This document shows, one piece after another, positions 45,577-53,405 of a stretch of DNA of 64,000 nucleotides. Position numbers and translations under genes: made by a program. Each line of letters opens with the position of its first letter. The first letter of the stretch is position 1. Location: NCBI RefSeq assembly GCF_000012325.1, contig NC_003910.7:5208001-5272000 (forward strand), given 5' to 3'. The notes under the pieces are model-generated. The model saw only the letters and a program-made list of their open reading frames with translations. It was not told the DNA's origin and made no database searches. This DNA is from Colwellia psychrerythraea 34H. Its GTDB lineage: Bacteria; Pseudomonadota; Gammaproteobacteria; Enterobacterales; Alteromonadaceae.

Positions 45577-45703
45577 AGAGTTTTCAATACAGTAAGAAAG
45601 TGAGTAGTTAGGTAATACGAGTCGATTTATCAACTTAAATTGAGCTTATCACTGCCAGTTTTACTCCTGACAGTGATCATTATAAGCAACGAAGTGAAGC
45701 CGG

Positions 45704-46144
45704 TTATTTCACTGTTTGGGTGTAAAACTCACCAATGTACTGACCACCTTTAATTTTAGCAATTAAACGTAGTTTATAACTATCTCCTTTATTAGCCAAT
45801 AAACCACCTAAAGGTGTATTACTACGCCAATAATAAGGGCTCTTTTTCATGCCTAAAGGATACGGTGTCATCTTGTCACTTTTATCGACTAAAAACAGGG
45901 TCGCACTATCTAGTGGAAAAGTAGAATTAACTTCAGTAACTCCAGCCTCATCAGAGACATTTATTTTAAAGTCGCCTGAGATAAGTACACAATTTTTATT
46001 AGCAATATCACAATGCCCTTCTGGCACTAGTTGAATTATTTTATTTGCTGCAGCTTCATTCTCTTCATAATAATCGGCAGCAATAAAGCCCACAACGGCA
46101 AGAATAGGCGCGACCATGAAGGCAAGTTTTGTGTGTTTATTCAT
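45704..46144 (-). CDS. Hypothetical membrane-anchored protein, 146 residues
   Basis: I do not recognise a family. Residues about 6-25 are one hydrophobic segment that could be a signal anchor, and the remainder, which looks like a small beta-rich periplasmic domain, contains two cysteines (Cys45 and Cys52 in GHCDIANKNCVLISG) that may form a disulfide. It follows the VC_2705-type symporter on the same strand, but a strong terminator separates them, so it probably has its own promoter. Its end faces narK's regulatory region. No function can be assigned. Confidence 0.7.
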   Translation of the reverse strand: MNKHTKLAFMVAPILAVVGFIAADYYEENEAAANKIIQLVPEGHCDIANKNCVLISGDFKINVSDEAGVTEVNSTFPLDSATLFLVDKSDKMTPYPLGMKKSPYYWRSNTPLGGLLANKGDSYKLRLIAKIKGGQYIGEFYTQTVK

Positions 46145-46210
46145 AAGATTATCTTTAAGTTATATTGGGTTATTTATTTTTGATTTCATTAAAACAAATT
46201 GCCCTAGAAA

Positions 46211-46256
46211 AAGAAAGGCTAGGCGACTTTTAAAATGGGTCGTCTAGCCTTTTTAG
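46211..46256 (-). terminator. Rho-independent terminator after the symporter operon
   Basis: On the minus strand AAAAAGGCTAGACGAC and GTCGCCTAGCCTTTCTTTTT form a 14-bp stem with one mismatch around CCATTTTAAAA, followed by a T-rich run. Confidence 0.9.
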
Positions 46257-46311
46257 TTTACCTGTTGGCTAAAATATATCTTTAGCCTAAAGTGTTTCTA
46301 GTAGTGGAGAA

Positions 46312-48102
46312 CTAGTGATCGTGTGCTGCAGCACAGTCACCTGGAGCACGCATGTTTTCTACCATAGCGACAATATTAGCTGGACATGGTCCAGTAAACT
46401 GAAGAACGATGAAAGCGACACCAAAGTTAACTATTGCACCAACGGCACCAAAAGCGTTAGGAGAGATTCCAAAGAACCAATCTTTACCCATGTCACCTAG
46501 GAATGAAGTACCTGGAATAAACATAATGCCTTTGTGTTGGAACACATACATCATTGTTACACCGATACCTGCAACCATACCTGAAATTGCTGCTGTACCA
46601 CTCATTTTCTTAGAGAATATACCCATCATTAATGCTGGGAAGATACTTGATGCTGCTAAACCAAAGGCTAGTGCAACCGTACCTGCAGCAAACCCTGGAG
46701 GATGTAATCCAAGATAACCAGAGACTAATATCGCTATAGTCATCACAACTCGACCGGCAAGTAACTCATTTTTCTCTGACAAGTCAGGTGTTAATACCCC
46801 TTTCATTAAATCATGTGAGATAGATGAGGATATTGCTAACAATAAGCCCGCCGCAGTAGATAACGCAGCCGCTAGACCACCAGCAGCAACTAAAGCAATT
46901 ACCCAGTTAGGTAAATTCGCAATTGCAGGGTTAGCTAGTACCATAATGTCACGGTCAACTTTAACCATTTCATTTGGAACCACTACTATTTCTTTCCCAG
47001 TCATTGTATTTATTTTGGTGACAGTTTGATCTGTTGCATTAGATGTATACTGAATTTTGCCATCGCCATTTTTATCTTCAAACTTCAATAAACCAGTTTT
47101 TTCCCAGTCTTTGAACCATTGTGGGCGTTCATCATAAACAAGGTTCTGACCTGCTGTAGGTTCAATGGTATTCATCAAGTTAAGACGAGCCATAGCGCCA
47201 ACTGCTGGAGCAACTGTGTAAAGTAAACCGATGAAAACAAGTGCATAACCTGCAGATTGACGTGCTGCTTGTACTGAAGGAACAGTGAAGAAGCGCATAA
47301 TTACATGAGGAAGACCCGCAGTACCAATCATAAGAGAGATAGTGTAAGCGAACATATTCAATGTTCCGCCTAAGTTACTTGTTGTGTACTCTTTAAAGCC
47401 TAAATCAGTAACAACCATATCTAACTTATCAAGTAAGTAAACACCACTACCATCAGCTAAAGTACTACCTAAGCCTAGTTGTGGAATTGGGTTACCGGTA
47501 AGTTGTAATGAAATAAAGATTGCTGGAATGGTATAAGCAAAAATCATTACTACATACTGAGCGATTTGCGTGTAAGTAATACCTTTCATACCACCTAGTA
47601 CAGCGTATACCCAAACAACGAACATGCCGATGCCTAAGCCTAAACCGTAATCAACTTCTAAGAAACGAGAGAAAGCAACACCCACTCCTTTCATTTGACC
47701 GATGATGTAAGTTAATGAAGCGATTATTAAACAAGCAACCGCAACAATACGTGCAGTTTTTGAGTAATATCTATCAAAAATGAATTCAGGTACTGTGAAC
47801 TTACCGTGTTTACGCATGTATGGTGCTAAAAGCATTGCCAATAATACATAACCACCTGTCCAACCCATTAAGAAAACTGAGCCACCGTAACCTAAAAAGG
47901 CAATTAAACCTGCCATTGAGATAAATGACGCTGCACTCATCCAATCGGCACCAATTGCCATACCATTTTGCATTGGGGTAATACCACCGCCCGCTACGTA
48001 AAAATCACTGGTTGAACCCGCACGAGCCCACCAAGCAATAGCAAAGTATAAAGCAAACGTGCTAAATACTGCGATGTAAGTATAGAGTTTTAACTCATCC
48101 AT
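46312..48102 (-). CDS. Sodium:solute symporter large subunit, VC_2705 family
   Basis: A 596-residue inner-membrane carrier of the SSS family with about 13 hydrophobic helices, of the VC_2705 subfamily related to acetate permease ActP. YVAGGGITPMQNGMAIGADW and MSAASFISMAGLIAFLGYGG are typical SSS sequence, and GLPHVIMRFFTVPSVQAARQ is the loop seen in acetate and pyruvate symporters. An insert of about 100 residues near 320-400 contains NGDGKIQYTSNATDQ and separates helices. Its ATG overlaps the stop of the small subunit gene by one base (TAATG), so translation is coupled. The substrate is probably a short carboxylate such as acetate, lactate or pyruvate, by inference. Confidence 0.92.
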   Translation of the reverse strand: MDELKLYTYIAVFSTFALYFAIAWWARAGSTSDFYVAGGGITPMQNGMAIGADWMSAASFISMAGLIAFLGYGGSVFLMGWTGGYVLLAMLLAPYMRKHGKFTVPEFIFDRYYSKTARIVAVACLIIASLTYIIGQMKGVGVAFSRFLEVDYGLGLGIGMFVVWVYAVLGGMKGITYTQIAQYVVMIFAYTIPAIFISLQLTGNPIPQLGLGSTLADGSGVYLLDKLDMVVTDLGFKEYTTSNLGGTLNMFAYTISLMIGTAGLPHVIMRFFTVPSVQAARQSAGYALVFIGLLYTVAPAVGAMARLNLMNTIEPTAGQNLVYDERPQWFKDWEKTGLLKFEDKNGDGKIQYTSNATDQTVTKINTMTGKEIVVVPNEMVKVDRDIMVLANPAIANLPNWVIALVAAGGLAAALSTAAGLLLAISSSISHDLMKGVLTPDLSEKNELLAGRVVMTIAILVSGYLGLHPPGFAAGTVALAFGLAASSIFPALMMGIFSKKMSGTAAISGMVAGIGVTMMYVFQHKGIMFIPGTSFLGDMGKDWFFGISPNAFGAVGAIVNFGVAFIVLQFTGPCPANIVAMVENMRAPGDCAAAHDH

Positions 48103-48353
48103 TATTCACTCCCCTCTGCATATTTAATATCAAGCTTATTCATTTTGTGGCCATACCAAAAGATTAAGCCAAGGAATGCATAGATTGCACCTTGTTGTGC
48201 AAACCAAAAACCAAGTTTGTACCCACCTATACTAATTGCATTTAGCGGCTCTACAAGTAGCAAGCCAAAACCAAATGAAACTACAAACCAGATTGCAAGG
48301 CAGATCAATATGATTCGAATATTCTCCGACCAATATGTTTCTTTATTTTCCAC
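48102..48353 (-). CDS. Symporter small subunit, DUF4212 family
   Basis: An 83-residue inner-membrane protein with two hydrophobic helices (IRIILICLAIWFVVSFGFGL and FWFAQQGAIYAFLGLIFWYG), of the DUF4212 family that always accompanies VC_2705-type symporters. The conserved YWSENIRI at the N-terminus is present. It overlaps the large subunit gene by one base. The upstream region, 48354-48833, carries two TAGAC-N4-GTCTA type dyads shared with the divergent nucleotidyltransferase operon. Confidence 0.92.
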   Translation of the reverse strand: MENKETYWSENIRIILICLAIWFVVSFGFGLLLVEPLNAISIGGYKLGFWFAQQGAIYAFLGLIFWYGHKMNKLDIKYAEGSE

Positions 48354-48572
48354 AATAGTCTCCTAGCGACATAGCGTATTTAGCGATTTCTTTTTTTATT
48401 TCGCTTCATTACGCCTTTCTTATAAAAAGAATTAGTAATAATTTATGAACATGTAGTAAAAGTGTGGATATAGATTTCTGTCAAAATATCTCCTAGGAGC
48501 TAACAGTGGCAAAAATCCATATTCAACTTTTAACTGTTAAATACACTAACAAGCTTTGTTTTGACGGGGTAT

Positions 48573-48735
48573 TAGCCTTTAGTCTAGATCACAAAAAAAT
48601 CCTAAAAACAGTGGGTTAACTGAGTAAATAGTCTATTTTTTAATTTAGCTCTATTTAATCCTTTTTAAGCTAGTTTTTCTTCAGAAACCAAGTTTATACA
48701 CCCTTTATTGCAATAACGTCTCGAACTTTAGTCTA
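48573..48735. promoter_or_regulatory. Two dyad motifs (TAGAC-N4-GTCTA type) between divergent operons
   Basis: TAGCCTTTAGTCTA (48573-48586) and CGAACTTTAGTCTA (48722-48735) each contain TTTAGTCTA preceded by a degenerate left arm. They lie in the 480-base region between the symporter operon and the nucleotidyltransferase operon. Two better copies stand upstream of the porin gene at 61482 and 61515. Symporters and nucleotidyltransferases of these types are controlled in Vibrio and Pseudomonas by CrbS/CrbR-type two-component systems; whether this is that site is not known to me. No gene is in this gap. Confidence 0.45.
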
Positions 48736-48833
48736 GGTTTAACCAATAACACTTGTCTAAAAGCATACAAGACTCTAAATTAACGATATCACTCGAATCT
48801 TGGTCATCAATACCTAAAGGATGAGGCAATAGC

Positions 48834-50708
48834 ATGGATACTGAACTTTCAGAAATTAGCACATTTATTCACAGCATTCCGCCCTTTGATAGTTTACCTA
48901 AACAAGTGCTTGCTCAGCTTGTTCGTGAATTAACCATCAATTACGTTAGAAAAGGTGATGATTTCCCCCCCAAAGGCATTAATGAACCAAGGTTATACAT
49001 ATTACGAAAAGGGGCTATTAGCTGCCTTTCTGCAGATGGAGAATTAGTTAGCCGTTTAGGTGAAGGAGACTTGTGTGACGCTTTTTATCACAGTGATGCC
49101 GACGTACTCAGCAATAATCAAACCACAGTAGAAAGCCAGCTTAACGTGCATACTGATGAAGATTGCTTAATCTACAGTGTCGAAGCAAGTATATTGCATG
49201 AAATAGGTGAGCATTTTCCCTGTGTTAGTGATTATTTTAGCCAAAATTCAGCTCAGCGCTTAAAAACTAAAATGAGTCAGGTCAATGAAGAGGCCATTTT
49301 ATCTTCTACCTTGATGAATACTTCAGTCAGTAACTTTTATCAAAGTCCTGTCGCCTCAATTAGTGCTGAACAAACAATTCAGCAAGCAGCAGTGCAAATG
49401 ACAGAACAAGGCTATTCTTGCTTAGTTGTGCTTGAGAATGATAATCCTGTCGGCATTGTTACTGATAAAGATATCCGCCGACGCTGCGTAGCTGAGGGGT
49501 TATCAACCAGTGAAGTCATTAGCGCAATTATGACACGCGATATGTGTACTATTGACGCAAAATGCAACGCATATGATGCTTTAATGATGATGACAGCTAA
49601 ACATATCCACCACCTTCCGGTCACAAAATATGACAACCTTGTCGGTATGGTTACCGTCACAGATCTAATTAATAACGAAGGCCATAATGCCATAAATTTA
49701 TCTGGCATTATTAACAAAGCGAATACGGTAGCCGAGTTAAAAGAAATCAGCCACTTGTTACCTAAACTGCAAATAAGATTAGCCAAATTAGGTAGCAGTG
49801 CCGACCATGTTGGTAAAAGTGTTAGCGCAATCACCATGGCTTTCACCAAACGTTTGATTGAAATGGCTGAATACAAATATGGTCAAGCCCCAGTGCCTTA
49901 TGCATGGCTTGCTGCAGGCTCTCAAGCACGACAAGAACAACTGGCTCATTCAGATCAAGATAATGCCATTATCATCTGTGATTCAATGAATCGTTATGAT
50001 GATGCTTGGTTTGAGAGCCTCGCTACTTTTGTCTGTGATGGCTTAGCCGAGTGTGGTTTTATCTACTGTCCTGGCGATATTATGGCAACCAACCCCAAAT
50101 GGCGACAGCCCCAAAAAGTCTGGCATAAGTACTTTTCTGACTGGGTAGAAACCCCTAGTCCGAAGGCCTTATTAAATAGTAGCGTTTTCTTTGATTTAGA
50201 AACCATTTATGGGGACGCCTCTTTACTTAACAAAGTAAGAAAGCAGCTCTTGATAAAAACGCAAAAGAGTACCTTGTTTATTGCCCACTTATCAAAAAAT
50301 GCCTTAAATTTACGTCCACCTCTTGGTTTTTTCCGTGATTTTGTTTTAAAACAAAATGGTAAACATAGAGCAACACTGGATTTAAAACATAATGGTATCG
50401 CGCCTGTGGTCGATTTAGCACGAATTTATGCTCTTGCAGAAGGCATCAGCGCGGTAAATACCATAGAGCGAATTCAACAAGCGGCTGGCACCCCTTCAAT
50501 AACGAAAGCGTCCGCAGAAAACTTGATTGATGCTTACGAGTTTTTAGGTATGCTCAGAGTTGAACACCAAGCTAAAGAGTTAGCGCGAGGCGAAAGCGCT
50601 GATAACTTTTTATCACCAAAAGAAATTTCTAAGCTAGAGCGTGAACACCTTAAAGATGCATTCAAGGTAATTAAAAGCCTGCAAGACGCTAGACAATCGA
50701 GTTACTAA
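48834..50708 (+). CDS. cNMP-CBS-DUF294 nucleotidyltransferase-like protein
   Basis: A 624-residue cytoplasmic regulator: cyclic-nucleotide-binding-like domain (about 10-135), a CBS pair (about 165-285; VLENDNPVGIVTDKDIRRRC, MVTVTDLI), a GlnD-like nucleotidyltransferase domain with GSQARQEQLAHSDQDNAI (near 360-380, with the GS and DxD-like motif) and a DUF294 C-terminal region. This arrangement is strongly associated with acetate and short-carboxylate genes (acs, actP, VC_2705 symporters) across gammaproteobacteria. It probably senses a nucleotide and modifies a partner protein by nucleotide transfer; the target is unknown. GAGG precedes the ATG by seven bases. The following exonuclease gene overlaps it by one base. 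Confidence 0.92.
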   Translation: MDTELSEISTFIHSIPPFDSLPKQVLAQLVRELTINYVRKGDDFPPKGINEPRLYILRKGAISCLSADGELVSRLGEGDLCDAFYHSDADVLSNNQTTVESQLNVHTDEDCLIYSVEASILHEIGEHFPCVSDYFSQNSAQRLKTKMSQVNEEAILSSTLMNTSVSNFYQSPVASISAEQTIQQAAVQMTEQGYSCLVVLENDNPVGIVTDKDIRRRCVAEGLSTSEVISAIMTRDMCTIDAKCNAYDALMMMTAKHIHHLPVTKYDNLVGMVTVTDLINNEGHNAINLSGIINKANTVAELKEISHLLPKLQIRLAKLGSSADHVGKSVSAITMAFTKRLIEMAEYKYGQAPVPYAWLAAGSQARQEQLAHSDQDNAIIICDSMNRYDDAWFESLATFVCDGLAECGFIYCPGDIMATNPKWRQPQKVWHKYFSDWVETPSPKALLNSSVFFDLETIYGDASLLNKVRKQLLIKTQKSTLFIAHLSKNALNLRPPLGFFRDFVLKQNGKHRATLDLKHNGIAPVVDLARIYALAEGISAVNTIERIQQAAGTPSITKASAENLIDAYEFLGMLRVEHQAKELARGESADNFLSPKEISKLEREHLKDAFKVIKSLQDARQSSY

Positions 50709-51424
50709 TGACCCCTACAACCTTAGTAAATTCAAATATGTTCGGCTGGTTACTTGGGTATGAAGCCAAGCGTAAGCAGTTGTTGAAAAAGGCGCCTGAA
50801 GGCGCATTACGAGATTATTTATCCGTACCTTTACCTGATATAAATACCCGCATTGATAAGGTAGAAATCTTAGCGGTCGATTTCGAAACAACCGGCCTTA
50901 ATGCCAAACAAGACAAGCTACTGAGTGTTGGTTTTCTCACACTGAAAAAACAGCAAATGTCACTCAAAACAAGCTATCACCAAATCATCAAAACTAAAGC
51001 ACAACTTGAAGAAAGTAATGTCATTATTCATCACATTACCGACAGCCAAAAAGAACAGGGACAAGCATTAGCGATAGTGGTTGAAGCATTATTAAAAGCT
51101 TTAGCGGGTAAAGTAATGCTGGTACATTTTGCCCGTATTGAAAGACAGTTTTTGGCTGAAGCTTGTTATGAGTTATATGGCATGGCACCGATTTTTCCCA
51201 TGATAGATACCCTTGCACTGGCTAAACGTCGTTTAGATAAACGTGATGTGGCCTATGATCCATCAGAATTACGTCTGACTAACTTACGCAATAATTTTCA
51301 GCTACCCGAACACCATGCCCATAATGCATTAAATGACGCGATTGCTACCGCTGAATTATTTATGGCACAAATGAGCAAAGCCAATAAAGACGGTAAAACA
51401 ACACTTAAAGATGTTTTATTGTAA
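50708..51424 (+). CDS. DnaQ-like 3'-5' exonuclease
   Basis: A 238-residue DEDD-family exonuclease. Exo I is VDFETTGLN (about residues 57-65, with the Asp and Glu), Exo II is around MLVHFARIERQFL, and Exo III is HHAHNALNDAIATAELF with His and Asp, making it DEDDh type. It resembles the proofreading subunit of DNA polymerase III but lacks the replisome context. The ATG overlaps the nucleotidyltransferase stop codon (TAATG), so translation is coupled. The same pairing is common next to VC_2705-type symporters; its link to carbon metabolism is unexplained. Confidence 0.93.
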   Translation: MTPTTLVNSNMFGWLLGYEAKRKQLLKKAPEGALRDYLSVPLPDINTRIDKVEILAVDFETTGLNAKQDKLLSVGFLTLKKQQMSLKTSYHQIIKTKAQLEESNVIIHHITDSQKEQGQALAIVVEALLKALAGKVMLVHFARIERQFLAEACYELYGMAPIFPMIDTLALAKRRLDKRDVAYDPSELRLTNLRNNFQLPEHHAHNALNDAIATAELFMAQMSKANKDGKTTLKDVLL

Positions 51425-51523
51425 TAACATCAATACAACTTCTGCATTTTTTTTGTTAAATGATATGTCCTTTTGAGCTGTACCTCTTCCGCTTTACCGT
51501 GCTTAGGTTACAATCATGAAATG

Positions 51524-51791
51524 TTATACCAATTCCAATAAGTTTCTTCCCACTCAGCGAGAGTTAACAGCCTTAGAGGCAAGGCATTGATTGAAGAGAA
51601 TGGTAATTCCCTTGTCAAAATCAATAACGCCGCATATAAGTCTTTTAAACTCGCCCTTTGGGAACTTTCCAGCGATTCGATAACCGCACAGAATTTCTTT
51701 CATATAGAGTGACTATATACAAAAAAATTCTATTTGTTCTCAAACCGCTGGCAAGCTCTGAGTGAGAACTAACTAAATGGATTTGGTATTA
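51524..51791. repeat. 268-bp palindromic repeat (copy A)
   Basis: It begins TTATACCAATTCCAATAAG and ends with the inverted equivalent ATTTGGTATTAG. The core contains CTTAGAGGCAAGGCATTGATT and a partly palindromic centre, and the outer arms pair over a long distance (CACTCAGCGAGAGTTA with TGAGTGAGAACTAAC-like sequence). About 85% of it matches copy B in the core. It lies just upstream of the aminopeptidase gene, and its right end contains the first in-frame ATG (51777), which is therefore not the real start. Confidence 0.85.
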
Positions 51792-51818
51792 GTAGAATCT
51801 CTACAAAAAAGGATGCTC

Positions 51819-53180
51819 ATGAATAACTTATTAAACGCACAAAACGGCGGCACACCATTAATCATCATTGAAAAATCAGCCTACCAAGCTTGGCTTGAAA
51901 ACCAAACCGAACAAAGTCAAACGTGGTTATCAAATACGCAATTTAGCGGTAAAGGCTTAGCCCTTATCCCTAATAACCAAGGCGAACTCAGTCAGGTGTT
52001 ATTTGTGGTTACTGATGCCAGCGACTTCTTTGCTTGTGGCGACTTAATTAAGCAGTTACCACAAGGGCAATATTTATTACAAGCTGAGCCAGAACATATT
52101 GAACCTATTAGCTTCGGTTGGTTAGTGGGTGCTTACCAATTTGATAGATACATCAGTAATAAATCAACTAAGCAGTTAGCAAGTTTAGCGATTAACAATG
52201 TTGATATTGTAGAGAACGCAATAAAGTTTGCTCAAGCGACTACATTAACTCGTGACTTAGTGAATACACCCGCTGCCGATATGATGCCGGTAGACATTGC
52301 TCAAGCTGCGTTGGAACTCGCAGAAAAATTTAACGGTAACGTTAAACAAATTATTGGTGATGAACTGTTAGTACAGAATTATCCGACCATTCATGCTGTC
52401 GGCCGTGCCAGTATTCATACACCCCGCTTAGTCGATTTAACATGGGGTGATAGTAAAAACCCACAAGTCACTTTAGTTGGTAAAGGTGTTTGTTTTGATA
52501 GCGGTGGTTTAGATATGAAACCTGCTGCGGGCATGCGAAACATGAAAAAGGACATGGGCGGTGCTGCCCATGTGTTAGGTCTAGCACAATTAATTATGGC
52601 GCATAACTTACCGATTAATTTACGTGTATTAATTCCAGCAGTAGAAAATGCAGTATCAAGCAACGCACTTCGTCCAGGCGATGTAGTTACTACTCGTAAA
52701 GGCCTTACTGTAGAGATTCATAATACCGATGCTGAAGGCCGTTTAGTGTTATGTGATGCACTAGCTGAGGCTGAAAATGATGAACCTGAATTAATTATAG
52801 ATTTCGCTACCCTTACAGGTGCGATGCGCGTGGCTTTAGGTACTGAATTACCTGGTTTTTTCTCTACCAATGATGAAGTTGCCGCAGGCATTACCTTAGC
52901 GGGTAGCAAAATTAGTGATCCCGTATGGCGTATGCCACTTTATAGCCCATATGATAATATGTTCGACAGCACCATTGCTGATATGACTAACTGCCCAACA
53001 CAGCCTTTTGGTGGTGCTATTACTGCAGCATTATATTTACAACGTTTTGTCGAAAAGACAGATTGGGTACATTTTGATGTCATGGCCTTTAATGTTCGCC
53101 ATTTGTCAGGGCGTCCGTTAGGTGGTGAAGCATTCGGTATTCGCGCCGTGTTCGATTACTTAGCAGCTAGATTTAACTAA
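51819..53180 (+). CDS. M17-family leucyl aminopeptidase
   Basis: A 453-residue cytoplasmic metallo-aminopeptidase of the M17 family (leucyl aminopeptidase/PepB-like). The bimetal active site is clear: VGKGVCFDSGGLDMKPA, NMKKDMGGAAHVLG and NTDAEGRLVLCDAL, with the Lys, Asp, Asp, Asp and Glu ligands and the catalytic Arg. The N-terminal 150 residues are the smaller variable domain. I choose ATG 51819 because AAGGA lies five bases before it; ATG 51777 belongs to the end of the repeat and ATG 51813 overlaps the ribosome site. It releases N-terminal residues during peptide turnover. It is followed by a terminator and stands as a single-gene unit. Confidence 0.93.
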   Translation: MNNLLNAQNGGTPLIIIEKSAYQAWLENQTEQSQTWLSNTQFSGKGLALIPNNQGELSQVLFVVTDASDFFACGDLIKQLPQGQYLLQAEPEHIEPISFGWLVGAYQFDRYISNKSTKQLASLAINNVDIVENAIKFAQATTLTRDLVNTPAADMMPVDIAQAALELAEKFNGNVKQIIGDELLVQNYPTIHAVGRASIHTPRLVDLTWGDSKNPQVTLVGKGVCFDSGGLDMKPAAGMRNMKKDMGGAAHVLGLAQLIMAHNLPINLRVLIPAVENAVSSNALRPGDVVTTRKGLTVEIHNTDAEGRLVLCDALAEAENDEPELIIDFATLTGAMRVALGTELPGFFSTNDEVAAGITLAGSKISDPVWRMPLYSPYDNMFDSTIADMTNCPTQPFGGAITAALYLQRFVEKTDWVHFDVMAFNVRHLSGRPLGGEAFGIRAVFDYLAARFN

Positions 53181-53216
53181 TACGATTTTAGTCATTAACA
53201 TTCTTAAGCTAACAAT

Positions 53217-53262
53217 AAAAAGCCTGCACTTTATATCCCCAAGATAATAATGCAGGCTTTTT
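53217..53262 (+). terminator. Rho-independent terminator after the M17 peptidase
   Basis: AAAAAGCCTGCA and TGCAGGCTTTTT form a 12-bp stem with a long loop and end in T residues, with A residues before it on the other strand. Confidence 0.8.
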
Positions 53263-53405
53263 CTATTGAGTGTTTTAGTTGCTAAATTATTTAATCTCAA
53301 TTTTCACGCTTCTCATCGAATTTAAGTCACTTTTCATTGGTTTACCCTGCAAAAAAACATAAACTCGTCAGTGAAATTTTTTCGAATAGACCTTTAGGAC
53401 TAGAA

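Noticed and set aside
48575..48610. CRP site upstream of the symporter
   Set aside because: Only one half-site (ATCACA) is present; the paired arm is missing.
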